DNA of 64,000 bases. It comes from Hibiscus mutabilis (Eukaryota; Streptophyta; Magnoliopsida; Malvales; Malvaceae). Each line of letters opens with the position of its first letter. Position 1 is the stretch's first letter. The stretch lies in NCBI GenBank assembly GCA_019671005.1, contig CM033712.1, forward strand, positions 74,784,479 to 74,848,478. Direction: 5' to 3'. The notes under the pieces are model-generated. The model was given only the letters and a program-made list of their open reading frames with translations, was not told the origin of the DNA and searched no databases. Below are positions 1 through 10,999 of this stretch, one piece after another. The position numbers and the translations under genes are program-made.

Positions 1-5
1 AAAAG

Positions 6-48
<43 letters not shown>

Positions 49-559
49 AGAAAGAAAAAGAGAGAGAGAGAAAGAAGGCTGAAGTGAAAACCGGAAGGGG
101 CACTTTGGGGAAGTTTAAGCCTAAAGTGAAAACCTGAAAAGGCACTTTAGAACAAAAATCAAGAGTTCAAAAGGGGGCATAAAGGGTGAACCTGAGTGAT
201 AGATAGGGCACCGCCGTCGTAAGAAGAGAATAGGGAAGCAAAGTAAGATCAAAATCAAGAAACCAAGAAGAAAAAGTGTCCGAGTGAATTAGTGTCGCTC
301 ATGCATAGAAGCATGCTAGCTCATACTATCGTAGCATTTCGTCTCTTTTTTACAGGATAAAGGGGAGACCTCTTAAGAAGAAAAACAAACATTAAAGCGG
401 AAACTTGGAGAGAATTTCCAAGCAAAGGATTTCGAAAACACCACTTCCCGATGAAAAAGACGAGATAATAGAACCTCTCATAAAAAGGGGAAGAAGAAGT
501 TAGCCTATTGTTCAGGCTCACAAAGAGCGAAAGCCTTCATGGAACCCTTATTTGAAGAA

Positions 560-905
560 CCCCTATTTGTTCACTGCCGCTTCGGAGGAATATGTCGTCT
601 TCATTGGGTTATGTCTGCTGCCATTTTGGAGGGACATCCCAGCATCACTAAGATTGCTTTCGGCCGCTTCGGGAAAGCAAGGTCATTTAGATTTATTCAA
701 TACCGCTTCGGAAGAATGAGTCGTCTGAAAGATATTTGGATTCGTTTGCTGCCGCTTCGGAGGAATGAGTCGTTCAGTAACTGGTTTGTTCGTTGCTGAT
801 CAGAAAAGGCATGCCAGTGTTACCCACCTGTTTTCTGCCGTTTCGGGGAAACAAGTTATCTCAATTTGCTCGTTGCCATTTCGGAAGAGCAAATCATCCG
901 ACAGG
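560..905 (+). repeat. Degenerate tandem repeats (GCCGCTTCGG units)
   Basis: About six units, spaced roughly 55-75 bases apart, are built on a core like tgccgcttcggaggaatga followed by gtcgt and a variable tail. Cores lie near 577, 630, 670, 707, 750, 838 and 877. The open frame at 539-799 is a by-product of the repeat and is not called as a gene. Confidence 0.7.
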
Positions 906-962
906 GAAGTAGGACAAAATTAGTGCTTATGGTCTTTGCTTTATTCTTGTTCTACAAGTATA

Positions 963-978
963 AGCAAAGAGGGGCAGT
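963..978 (+). other. Polypurine tract before the 3' LTR
   Basis: A purine-rich stretch (gcaaagaggggcag) sits immediately before the TG that opens the LTR at 979. It is the plus-strand priming site expected upstream of a 3' LTR and fixes the element's orientation as plus. Confidence 0.7.
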
Positions 979-3900
979 TGTAATCACTAATTTTGTTCGG
1001 GGTTAATACATTTTTTTTATTTCGCAATAATGGGCTTATATATGTTTATATTATTGGGTGATAATAATATTAGACTCATATGTGTTATTATATGTACTAG
1101 GTATGTATCATGAGTGTGGGTGGTTTGTCAACCTTTCATGGAATATATAATTATGTATGTGTAATTAATATGTTAGTGTGTCTACTAGTTGTTTTAATAT
1201 CATTAATGTCTAAACGTATATTGTATGCTTATGCGTATGTATGTTACAAATGTGTATGTGATTATTGCACGTGATAGTAATACATGTTAGTGTGTATGTA
1301 TGTATGTATGTATGTATGTATGTATGTGTGTGTGTATTATAAGTCTATGTATTGATATTTGTATAAGGATATTTGTTTATATATATAGTGGGCTGATGAA
1401 TAATTAAAAAGGATAATAATAATAAAAAACAGATCCAATATTTAATCAAAACCCAATGTTTATAGAAGTCCAATTACACTTTTAAAAGCCAAAAAATTTT
1501 ATTATAACTACATCTAGCCCAACAAGCCCAACCCTAAGTCTGATAACAACTTAATGGAAATCCTAATTTATTTATCCTTTGGGCAGCCCAATCTGGACCG
1601 TTGGATCAAGGGCTGCTGATCGAACAGTCCAGATCGAGTGGAGATCTTTCAGCTCCTTCTACCCCACATGTCATTATCCCACGTTACCACGTTGATCACC
1701 AGATGTGATATGGACCGTTTGTTTCAGATGAGATCTCAGCCGTCGGATCAGATTTGATCCAACGGCCCAGATCAAGCCGGACTATTTGAATCTCGCGCAT
1801 GTCGTCCACGCTCCGGCTGATCAACTTTCTCGCGCGCCCACACGCCGGCTCTGATTCATCCTCTCATCCGCATGACCGCAGCACCGAAATTTTTGCTGCC
1901 ACCACTGGCTCCCAAGCACCGCACAGCAGAAAACATATATAAAAAAGGGGCATGTCAGAGCATCATCATCCACAGTAATAGCATTTAAAGTTTGCTTAAA
2001 CATGTAAATCATAGGCAATAGGGCAATGAACAATCGGAATGAGATATAAGCATGTAATGCTCCATTTGTAATAGACAGAAGCTCAAAAAATCCAGAAGCA
2101 ATAAACAGAGCAAAAAAAATAGCCTTTCGAGGTATATCTTCTTCTTCTCTTTTCAGTTTATATACATGCATATGTATATATAATATATATAATATAAAAA
2201 GGAGAAAATAGAATAAGGGTTTACCCTCTCGCGTAGCCCCGCCGTTGATAATCTCCGACATCTTCCAGGCCGTATGAGTGAAATAGTGTGAGTGTAACGG
2301 AGCCAGGATCTTATTTTAGTTTCAGTTTTTTTAGATTTTAACTAAAAATAGGGTTTTTCGGGGCGATTTAGGCTCGCCGACCGCCGTCGGCACGGCGATA
2401 GGCCGGCCGGTTTCTGGGATTTGCGGCGAAGGAGGCCGCCGGAATCTGGGTTCATGATGAACCCAAATGAACTTGATGAACAAGTTCAGAGCTTTGGGGG
2501 GGATTATTATAACAGAAAAAATGGTGAAAATGATTCGAAGTTCGGATAAAAGGGGTATATATAATGTTATAATTTTTAAAATGGTATAATATTACTTTTA
2601 GTCTCTCCGCCCTAAAATAATTACGTCGGAAGGGCTTCCGCATGGTCTAATTGCACTATTGGTCCCTCCGTGTAGAATAATTACCATGGGAAGCCATTCT
2701 GCCTTTTTAAATTACCCCCTAGGTCCTTCGTAGTTTTTCAAAAATTTTGATTACATCCTTGTTATTTCTTTTAATTTTGTCTTTGTATTTTATTTTCTCA
2801 CAATCAGGTCCTTTTTCCAGTTTTAAATTAAGTTATTTTATTTATTCTTTTTCATGTTTTTTTAGTTTAAATTTTGCATATTTATGTTTAACATTTGCAA
2901 TTTAATTTTTATTTATTTTGCTTGGTTGTGATTGTAATTTTAGGGATAAAATTAGTTCGAATAGAACGTATATTAGGAATTTAATGTGTACATAGGTTTA
3001 GTATAAAATTGAAACGTGACGTATAATTTTATGTTTAACATGCATTTGTTGGTAAATTAAAAATTGGTAAAATATTATGAATATTTTTCAACTTATGATA
3101 TGTTTTAGAATAAAATAGGAATTGGTAAAAAATATATAAAAATAAAAATAGAAATAGAAATGTTTTAATATATAATATATATTTTTGGTATATAATTGTT
3201 TTGTTTTTATAAAATAGATACTTTCGATATAATGGCTTTAAAGAATAAGATAGAGTTTTGTAAAATATAATATATACCCATAACACATAATATATATATT
3301 TTTCAAAGTATAGTATAATCTTATAAGATAAGGCATATATGTTTTGGGTAGAATATATAGTTTTTAAGATATATAGTATAATTTTGAAGAATATAATATA
3401 CACATTATAGGTACATAAAATATATAGTTTTTGAAGTATATAATAATGTTATGTGAAAATAAAATATGTATATGTAGTGTATTATATGGTTTAAAGTATG
3501 TAGAAGAATTTTGTAAAATAAAGGATACATATTTTTAAATACTAGGTTTTTATGTATATTATATAACTTTAATACATAATGTATTTTCATGTATATTTTA
3601 AATAATAAGTTTTTTAATATGTTATATTATTTTAATATATAATGTGTCTTAAACCTTTTGGACTTTATTACATAATAATAATTTGGGCCTATGGCCTTGT
3701 TTTGCTCCTTGGGCTTTTGTCTAAATTAAGTAAATTAATTCATTTAATATAGATCGTGTGCCTGTCTTATAGGGGCACGATCCTAGATCTAGATTAGCCT
3801 TTGTTTTTTTAGAGCCTTAATTAGATTAGTGTTCGGATTAATTTAGTAAATTTAAATTTGTCATTGGCTTATTGGGGTAAATGTTAAATTCATTAAATTA

Positions 3901-4837
3901 ATTGGACATTTCTTAATTACTTTAGCGGAAAAGTCAATTTTAAGTCTAACTTAGCATTAAATTACAATTTAGTCACCATAAATTGGGTTTCTTAACTGTT
4001 TAGGGCTAAATATGTAATTGGGTTGTATATCAAATTGGGCCTTCCTTTTTTTAGTATTTACATTCATGCCCTTGATTGTCATACTTTAATTGACATCCAT
4101 ATAATCTTTAATCTCAATTGCATCTCTAATCAACCTAAATCACAAAAGGGGAGGTATTTATTAATTCAAACATTTATGTCGTAACAGTCCGAGCTTAAAG
4201 GATGTTGACCAAATATTCGAATTAATTTTTACCATTCCGGGGTAAATGGGTTAAAAATTAACAAAATCATCACATCATACTTAAATGTTTGCATCATGCA
4301 TAAAAGTGACGGACGGGGGCCGAACCATAAATTAACACGCCAATCGGGCTTATTCGATGCCGGTTTAATCTATGGTCTGACATATCGTCAACCTTATTAA
4401 TTAAATGTCTAATTAATTTGAGTCCACTAATTCAATAATGCCCGTGCAATTAAGGTTAATTTTCATCTAGGAACTCCAAATTAAATTCAACTTAAATTTC
4501 AAATAACTTTCATCCTTTTAAGAGCAACAAATTTTCTGGTATCAATCTCTGGGCGTGATGGGGTGCTAATCCTTCCCCACACATAACTAACTCTCGGACC
4601 CTTTCGCAACGAATCTCTGGTTTTATGGTGCCCGACCTACCATAGCCAAGTGGACGGTGGCGACTCCAAGTTTTCATCGTTTTCGAAAATTTAAAGTTTT
4701 CAAAAGGAATTCCCGATCTTCCAAAAGATTTTCATTAGTGATTTTGGGATAATTAGTAGTCGACTTCTTTTCTAAATAAACGCCCTTAATGCGGCAAAAT
4801 TTCTTTTTTTTTTAAAAGAGAAAAAAAGGTCGCTACA
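979..4837 (+). repeat. Very long LTR (about 3.86 kb) of a gypsy element
   Basis: The LTR opens TGTAATCACTAA right after the polypurine tract and closes ...GTCGCTACA, giving TG...CA ends. It contains a TGTA microsatellite, two copies of a ccgttggatca-type block (1596-1616 and 1741-1765), and a GC-rich, initiation-like region near 1790-1880. A ggtggcgactcc motif lies about 170 bases from the 3' end. The minus-strand open frames inside (1821-2261, 3035-3590) are AT-rich and have no family features, so they are not called. The 5' LTR is outside the window, so the target duplication (CCATT on the right?) cannot be checked. Confidence 0.7.
1293..1335 (+). repeat. (TGTA)n microsatellite
   Basis: About nine uninterrupted TGTA units, then TGTG units, inside the long LTR. 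Confidence 0.95.
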
Positions 4838-5318
4838 CCATTCATCTAGAAATACTAAAAATAAGTTTGTCCATATTTTAAATTTTATCTAGTAGGAAGA
4901 TGCTGAAAATAACTCATTTAAACATTAGGGGAAAAGGAAAAGAATTTGAGAGGTTGAAACTTGAAAGTACTTGTCAACTCAATAAAATAATTTTAACGAA
5001 AAGGAAGAAAAAAAAAACACTAAAAGTAAATGTTACCTGTTGCAGTACACTTTCAAGTTAAAAAATGTATAGTTGAGTCAAATGTTGCAATTCCAACTTC
5101 GTCCGGGGGCCTTCGTGCAATAATTGAAACACCAAAACAATAGTTATCCGTCCTCTTTCTTTTTCTCTTTCTTTCTCGATGTGCTTTACATAGAGCAAAA
5201 AATAAAGGTCTTAGGAAAACGTTTAACTGCTGGCACTGGGCAGAGTGATCAACTCAACTGTAGTTGTTATAAATCCTTAACAAAGAACACATGCAAGAAG
5301 TAAAAGGTAAAGACTTAC
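4838..5318. other. Non-coding stretch, nothing recognised
   Basis: AT-rich flank between the LTR end and a palmitoyltransferase exon. No open frame, tRNA or transposon end was recognised. It may be intron or 3' sequence of the broken DHHC gene. Confidence 0.4.
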
Positions 5319-5514
5319 ATAGATAGTAAAGACAATTGCTACCACCAGAACTGCATATCATGTATTATGTGGAGAAAATGCATGCCGAAGTTGCCTTGCA
5401 ACAAACACACAAAAGATGATAACAGGAACAGTGATCAACAATAGGGTAACAAGTAGAGACTTAACATCTGGCCCAAATATCAGCCTCCCACCAAGGATAA
5501 ACTTCTGCAAAATG
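5319..5514 (-). pseudogene. Orphan exon of a plant DHHC protein S-acyltransferase (palmitoyltransferase)
   Basis: The minus-strand translation begins KFILGGRLIFGPDVKSLL and ends VVAIVFTIYV. This is the conserved first membrane-hairpin region of plant PAT enzymes, which transfer palmitate to cysteines of membrane proteins. The exon is bounded by a good acceptor (tttgcag before 5514) and donor (gtaagt after 5319). It has an in-frame TGA after SPHNT where the family has a sense codon. No DHHC catalytic exon is visible on either side. I read it as a one-exon relic. It ends about 1.2 kb from a CACTA-like transposon end, so capture by that element is possible but unproven. Confidence 0.75.
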
Positions 5515-6289
5515 CATATAGAAGAGGATATAAATGCAGAATGATAATTGCATAATCTGTCTAGACAGGAGAAAACAAAGATAAAATGCCTCTGCTGGTG
5601 TGGGGAAGGTTCTAATAAATTAGATAAGGAAATTAGACACTATAAGTATAAAATAACAAATCATTCAAAGTTTTTTAGATAAGGATAAACAATAATCAAT
5701 TCTGAAAATATATAATAACAAAAGAATAATATTCACCAATAAGAAAATCACAGAATGATTGTGTTGCATAATTCATAAAGCAGCATCCTATCTTTTGTCT
5801 TATGAGTATTATTTGTGTGTATAATGGTAAATTAAAATTAATTCACATGTGGAAACTGGAAACTACCATTGTTGAATGAGATCTATAATTCATGATTATA
5901 CCATTCTTGTAGATTGTATTGAAATCATGAACATCTCATACACATAAAACTTCATAATTTGAATGTGGAAACTGAAAACTGACAATTTATTCTCCGTTTG
6001 TTTCCAATAGAACAAAAAATTTGTCTTTGTTTAGGAAAAAGGAATCTTCTAAGATCATTGAGACCATGAAACTAATCAAAGAATCAACAGCGAAAAAAGG
6101 TGGAAAAAACTCAAAACAGTACTAAGCTAATCTGAGTGACGATCGACGGCTAAGAGCACGGCCACGGGGAGCACAACGACAGGGAGCACAACGGCGGGAA
6201 GAACGACGAGGAGGAGCAAGAGTAGTTAGAGATTTAGGGATTTTTCACGATTGATTTGGGGAGGGTGAAAACTGGTCTGAGACTGAGAT
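5515..6289. other. Non-coding stretch between DHHC exon and CACTA-like end
   Basis: No coding segment recognised. A slightly GC-rich patch at 6135-6225 (gagcacggccacgggg, then ggagcacaacg repeats) looks like a former 5' UTR or gene-start region, but no start codon with a frame could be supported. Confidence 0.35.
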
Positions 6290-6700
6290 AAACGACGTGT
6301 TTTATCTATTGCGACGTTTTTTAAACAAGCGCCGCCATAGAATGATCAATTGCGGCGTTTCTTAAATAAACACCAGTAAATGTTTCCCTTAACGGCGCTT
6401 CGTGTCAAACGCCACTGAAAATCGAACACCTTTTGCGGTGTTTTGTTCATAAACGCCAGTAAAAGTTAAATATCTATTGTGCATTTTAGCATAAACGCCA
6501 CCAAAGGTAGACATACACCGGCGTTTATGGTTCAAACGCCACTATTTCTTGTTTATTCGTGGCGTTTTCCAGTCAAACACTGCTAAAATTTCCATTTGGG
6601 GCATTTTTGGTAAAAACGCCGCGATAAGTTTAATAATAGCAGTGTTTTCTCCTAAAATGCCACGATAAGCGCCGCTATTTACCTAACCTGGTGTAGTCTA
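6290..6700. mobile_element. CACTA (EnSpm)-like transposon end with subterminal repeats
   Basis: A run of short direct and inverted motifs of the type gcggcgttt and aaacgcc(a/g)c occurs about a dozen times, each 15-50 bases apart. The block ends at 6687-6697 with cctggtgtagt, the reverse complement of ACTACACCAGG. Dense GC-bearing subterminal repeats next to a CACTACACC-like terminus are characteristic of CACTA elements. The outermost base reads G where C is expected. The partner end was not found. Confidence 0.6.
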
Positions 6701-7021
6701 GGTTTCTTTCTTTGCTTGATGAGATTTATTTCTTCGCCTGATGAGATTCTATCTTTGTTACACAATGATGGTGGGACGTAATAGTCCTGCATGATGATGT
6801 GTTGATGTGTTTTCTATTAGGTTGTCTCTGATCGATCGTTATTTTCTTGTACTGATTACTTGTTGTACTTTTTTCCTCCAATTAAGTTTATAAAAGTTTT
6901 TAATGAAGCTTCAGGTAATCCCTCTTCATTTATCAAAAAAGAATTATATAATCATTTTTTTTAATTTTTAAAGTTGAAATACTAAAAAACACTACTTCAT
7001 CAATTTTTAATTATATAATGT
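6701..7021 (+). other. Non-coding; possible LINE 3' tail
   Basis: Sequence near 6830-6945 (gtttttaatgaagcttcaggtaa followed by an A-rich run) resembles a plant LINE 3' UTR and tail. No coding content. Confidence 0.35.
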
Positions 7022-7441
7022 TGTTCCGCGATGCGACAGGTCTGCCGATTGGCGGTGCAACCTCCACTTTCACTGCTGGCTCGGCCTCGTGCAGAAGTAA
7101 CGGCTGTTTGCTTGGCTACTAAGACAACCATTGAGGCTGTTACAACCAAGTTGTTATTGAATCTGATAACACAGGTATTATCAAACGAATTAACTCCAAA
7201 ACGCTATCCGCGTAGGAGTCAGCTGCCATTGAAGGAGATATTATCGGCTTGTCGATTTGTTTTTTTGATTTTATATTTTCTTCCGTTAAAAGAGCATGTA
7301 ATAAAGCTGCGGACTAGGTTGCTAAAGCAACCCCTTTTTGGCTCATGCCTCCCTAATTGGCATGTTTGTATTCCTCAAGGTTTGAGGAGACTTCTGTAAT
7401 CCTGTTTGATTTTATTAATCTCGGTTATTATCAAAAAAAAA
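7022..7441 (+). mobile_element. 3' end of a LINE, RNase H-like domain, decayed
   Basis: Across shifting plus-strand frames this reads as the plant retroelement RNase H-like domain: FRDATGLPIGGA, then VVIESDNTGIIKRINSKT (the ESD element), then AAIEGDIIGL and CNKAAD. It ends about 30 bases before an A9 run at 7433-7441. Stops and frame changes occur near 7118, 7140 and 7205. The 5' part is missing, as is usual for LINE copies. It could also be a host RVT_3 protein relic, but the A-tail favours a LINE. Confidence 0.65.
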
Positions 7442-7482
7442 CTTCTCATTGTCCCCGTACTAATATCTATATTTTACGGGGC

Positions 7483-7872
7483 AATTACCTAAATATAGCG
7501 CTTAGCTTTTTTCTCACAAATATGGCATAAGTCAGATTATTTCCACAAATATTACACTTGCTACATTAATTTTAAAGTCGAAATCATCACAACCCGTCTT
7601 TGATCAGTATTTGAATTATTTTTAATAAAAAATTCGTTATTGTTCAAATGAGTTGAAGTCAGAAGCAATCCTATTGGTGCAAGTATTGTTTAAAGTCGGT
7701 CCTTATTGATACCATCTTCAATTTTAAATTTTAAAAAAAAAATCTCTATTCAAGGACGGATTGTGATGATTGCGACTTCAAAATTACTGTAGCAAGTGTA
7801 TATTTGTAAAAATAATCTGACTTGTGCTATAATTGTGGAAAAGAAAAGGTTGAGTGCAATATTTAGGTAATT
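7483..7872. mobile_element. Foldback MITE with about 125-bp terminal inverted repeats
   Basis: The left arm starts AATTACCTAAATAT and the right arm ends ATATTTAGGTAATT. The arms pair for roughly 125 bases through the blocks aagtcagattatt and cacttgctaca to caatcatcacaa. The central 140 bases are AT-rich and non-coding. No clear target duplication could be fixed. Confidence 0.8.
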
Positions 7873-7889
7873 CCATCATATTTTACTCC

Positions 7890-8709
7890 ATCTATAACAA
7901 TATTTTGCATATACTTTTTTTATTAGCAAGTATGCTTTTATTAGCGAAATCATACAAGAACACTATTAATCCGAGCCTCGTTAAAAACTCTCATAAACTT
8001 AAATGGAAGAAAAGAGTACTGAATAAATAGGATAAAAAAACAACCATCTAGGCAAAAAAGAAGACCCCAAACACTAGCACTGGGAACTACACCAGACAAG
8101 CACTAAACCAAGTAGCAAACACCACTACGACAAGTAAACATGTCCAAACAAAACATAAAACACAACCCCACACTTGGCTTACACCAAGCAGTCATCGCGC
8201 CCCATGCATCTACTGGGCACAAAGCAACGCAGCACCAATCTCCCTCCTTCAACAAATCACCAACAGGCGTTAACGCGTAGTTAATGTGAAATTTAAAATA
8301 AAATTCGGTTTATAATTTTTATTTTTTTAACTAAATTTAATACCTTTCACAATTTTGTTTTCATAATTATATATAATTTTCAATTAGTTTTTAATTTAAT
8401 TTAATTTAGTTAATATTTTTATTTTTTATATAAATATACTTCTACATATGTAATTGAAATATATTTTATTAGAGAATAAAAATGTACTTTTATTAAAAAA
8501 AAAAAAAAATGAAGTATAATTCTGTGAATGACTTAAATTGAATGGGAGCCGAAAACATATAAAATTAACCAAGAGTTAGTTAGAACCTTCTCCTAAATGT
8601 AGCGAGCTAAAAAGGACAGACAACTGTCATAAATAGTTTCGCCAACGGATGCAATACGACTAGCTCCAGCCAGGACATCAGCTACTTTGTTATGCACCTC
8701 TATAAATAA
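7890..8709 (-). mobile_element. Probable minus-strand LINE remnants
   Basis: On the minus strand, 8570-8703 reads EVHNKVADVLAGASRIASVGE, which resembles the C-terminal end of plant LINE RNase H domains. 7920-8010 reads as an A/T-rich tail-like 3' sequence. The gap (8010-8560) has no recognisable coding sequence. A MITE follows immediately at 8710. Low-confidence reading. Confidence 0.35.
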
Positions 8710-9291
8710 GGATGAGTAAAATTCAATTTGACTCGAAAAAAATTAAATTATTTGAATTGACTTGAGGTGAAAAATTGACTCGTAATTTCATAAAGCCGAC
8801 TTGACTCGAAAAAAATTCAAATAAAGTTTGAATTATAAAATAGAAATTCAAATAACTCGAAATTTTTAATAATTAGTTGATCAGTTTTTATATTTGAGTC
8901 GAGTCTGTCAATTTTACATGATATATTATATACATCATATGTGAAAATATGAAGAAATATATATATATATATATATATATTTTTATATATGTATATCGTA
9001 TATGCATATAGAAAGCAATTAAAATTGAAATCAGTACGTGCATCGCCCATCTCTAAGTCTATGCATATAGAAATATATATGTGCACCACTACGTATATGC
9101 ATATAGAAATATATATGAAGAAATATATATGTACACTTAAATTTGTACAGAAACTCGAAAACTCGACTCGACTTGAATTTCATAAACTCGATTCGAAAAA
9201 ATTTCAAATAAAATTTGAATCGTAAAATAGGACTTACAAACTCGAATAACTCAAAAAATTTTGACTCGACTCGACCGAACGTCCAGCCTAC
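8710..9291. mobile_element. MITE of the tcgagtcgag type
   Basis: A 582-bp AT-rich element rich in gactcga/tcgagtc motifs is flanked by a 10-base identity CTATAAATAA (8700-8709 and 9292-9301), probably a target duplication plus chance extension. The ends (ggatgag... and ...cagcctac) are decayed forms of the TAGGGGTGAGC termini seen at 45433-45971. It contains a (TA)n run at about 8960-8982. The two open frames over it are not genes. Confidence 0.65.
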
Positions 9292-9301
9292 CTATAAATA
9301 A

Positions 9302-9980
9302 CATGCTTTACTAATGCATAACATTTGGTAAAGAAAAAGTTTAAACACAACAAAAGTTTAAATGAAGAAATTGATAAAATTGAGGGGCAAAAAAGTCATT
9401 CTACCCAAACTAGAAAAACCATATAAAGAGCTATATCGAGTAAAATTAAATTAATAAATCACTATAGATGAAGTGTTAGAATGAATGATTCTCAAGTAAT
9501 GGTTTTTATTATTTTATTTAAAGATTCAACAAAAGTATTAAAAAAAGTTTACAATAATATTTATTATATTTTAAAAATATTTATAATTAAATTTGGACAA
9601 AAACTCGAACAACTTGACTTGAATTTTATAAACTCAACTCTAACAAATTTCGAATAAAGTTTGAGTGATAAAACATAATTCATAAATTTTACTATATTAG
9701 CTTTATTTGAAATTTAGTAATTTTATATATTTTCTTTTTTAAAATTAAAAAATATAAAAAATTTAACATATTTTTTTCTTAAATTTTGAAGCACAAGTCT
9801 GATTCATATTCTAAAATGTGTCAATGTATTTATCTAAACCTATTTTTTACCTAATGTTTTATCGTACCCTCCCAAATATCATGTGGATTTTTGAGCTTAG
9901 ACGGATAATCCGACCCTTGGACTAGTCTATCTAGATAAACAATAAGGACATGGGTGAAAAAGTATCCAAAGGGAAAACCA
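9302..9980. other. AT-rich non-coding stretch
   Basis: No gene seen. 9590-9690 carries another short piece of the tcgagt-type MITE family (acttgacttgaattttataaactcaac). Confidence 0.5.
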
Positions 9981-10330
9981 TTTACATGATTCAAACAACC
10001 TCATCACCAATGGCTTGGTCAAGGAAACAACCTCTTTGGACAGCACCAACACCGACGGAATCCATGCCGGACGTTTGAGTCAGATCAACATTCAGGAATC
10101 GGAGATTGGTATTAGTGATGATTGTATCTCTCTTGGTGGTGGTTGCCAACAGATTACTATCTAGAAAATGACATGTGGACCGGGTCATGGTATCGGTGTC
10201 GGAAGCCTTGGAAACGGCAAGAATGAACCTGTTGCCGGGATCACTGTCGTGAATTGAACTTTCACCAACAAAGGGTAAATTATGATCATCCGATTTATGT
10301 AACGTGGTTTGGTCATTGTGTCTACGTCCG
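9981..10330 (+). pseudogene. Polygalacturonase (GH28) pseudogene fragment
   Basis: The plus strand reads through the GH28 core: DSNNLITNGL near the start, then NTDGIHAGR (catalytic Asp of NTD), DDCISLG (catalytic DD pair) and CGPGHGIGVGSLG (catalytic His). It ends in PVAGITVVN. These enzymes cut pectin homogalacturonan in the cell wall; the order and spacing match plant exo-polygalacturonases. A TAG interrupts the segment between QQITI and KMTCGPG (10159), and a TGA follows GITVVN. The N-terminal signal peptide and C-terminal half are absent. Downstream to about 10400 the frame degrades. The minus-strand open frames over it are shadows. Confidence 0.85.
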
Positions 10331-10618
10331 TGGCATAGGCCCCCTGAAAAACAGGTTTCCATTTTATAACAATATTATCGAGTCGGATTAAAATCGGATT
10401 ATAAAAATATTTACTCATTCTTCATGTTCCATCAAGTGTTAACACCAGGAATGTGAGGTTCAAGAACATGTAGATATGATAGTCTGCAATGTTATATCAA
10501 CTGTTTATTTACAACCATAATAAGTTTTAAACATGCATTAAAAACAATGAATCCTACTAATAATTCTAGACACCACCAGTTAAACCATTTCCTGCAACTA
10601 TTGCTACTATTTCAGTAA

Positions 10619-10933
10619 TCAACACTCTTCGAGCAAACGTTTTCGAACATACGAGATGTAGATTGTTGCATTCTCATCAACATCCTCATCGCCACCCCAA
10701 GTAAGATTCTGATAACCATTCCGGTTAACGAAATTAGCAGAATCTGACACCTTCTGCGTCTGCGTCGACGAATAAGCAGAGCGATTATGATCGATAAAGC
10801 CCCTCGGATAGCCATTTTGGTTGGGGTGTGAGCTTGGACCGACCTTGCTGCTACTAAATTGCTGATGGGAACTTGGCTTGGAAACATAAGAAGAGGACTT
10901 AGAATTGGCTAACTTGGTTTCGGATTTGTTTAT
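10619..10933 (-). CDS. Small Ser-rich plant protein with ATA in place of a start codon
   Basis: A minus-strand frame of 104 sense codons runs from an ATA at 10933-10931 to a TGA at 10621-10619. It starts INKSETKLANSKSSSYVSK, is rich in Ser, Asn and Gln, and ends in an acidic-then-basic tail, DEDVDENAATIYISYVRKR. That tail weakly recalls the short C-terminal VDE-A-FI motif of plant DUF761-type proteins. The first codon sits where an ATG would be expected (one base change), about 60 bases downstream of a TATA box, with no in-frame ATG before the conserved tail. I did not recognise the family. It may be a recently start-lost gene, or may use a non-AUG start. The overlapping ORF in another frame (10612-10887) is Arg/Leu-rich and looks like a shadow. 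Confidence 0.5.
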   Translation of the reverse strand: MNKSETKLANSKSSSYVSKPSSHQQFSSSKVGPSSHPNQNGYPRGFIDHNRSAYSSTQTQKVSDSANFVNRNGYQNLTWGGDEDVDENATIYISYVRKRLLEEC

Positions 10934-10983
10934 TTAACTCTTACAGGGAAGATGAATATTTGGAAATGATGATGGGAAGTGTT

Positions 10984-10998
10984 TTGCATATATAGAGA
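10984..10998 (-). promoter_or_regulatory. TATA box of the small minus-strand gene
   Basis: The minus strand reads ctctctatatatgcaaaac, a good plant TATA box, about 55-65 bases before the presumed start at 10933, leaving room for a short 5' UTR. Confidence 0.5.
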
Positions 10999-10999
10999 G

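Larger units (their letters stand above)
1..978 (+). mobile_element. Internal 3' region of an Ogre/Tat-like Ty3/gypsy retrotransposon
   Basis: This is the stretch before a long LTR. It begins with an A-run of about 46 bases at the window edge, then a purine-rich part with two partial direct copies of a gtgaaaacc-ggcacttt unit (about 80-150). A block of tandem repeats follows, then a polypurine tract. No coding domain is visible, so pol must lie to the left of the window. A tandem-repeat 3' UTR followed by a multi-kilobase LTR is known from the Ogre/Tat lineage. The lineage call is inference; a Tekay/Del element is the alternative. Confidence 0.6.

Noticed and set aside
1..46. Long A-run as a transcript poly(A) tail of a retrogene
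   Set aside because: No coding sequence precedes it in the window and gypsy 3' UTR features follow it, so an A-rich repeat is more likely.
1821..2261. 146-codon minus-strand frame
   Set aside because: It lies in the middle of the long LTR, antisense to its GC-rich leader, and shows no domain. Best explained as chance.
3035..3590. Ile/Tyr/Lys-rich minus-strand frames
   Set aside because: Composition simply reflects AT-rich LTR sequence.
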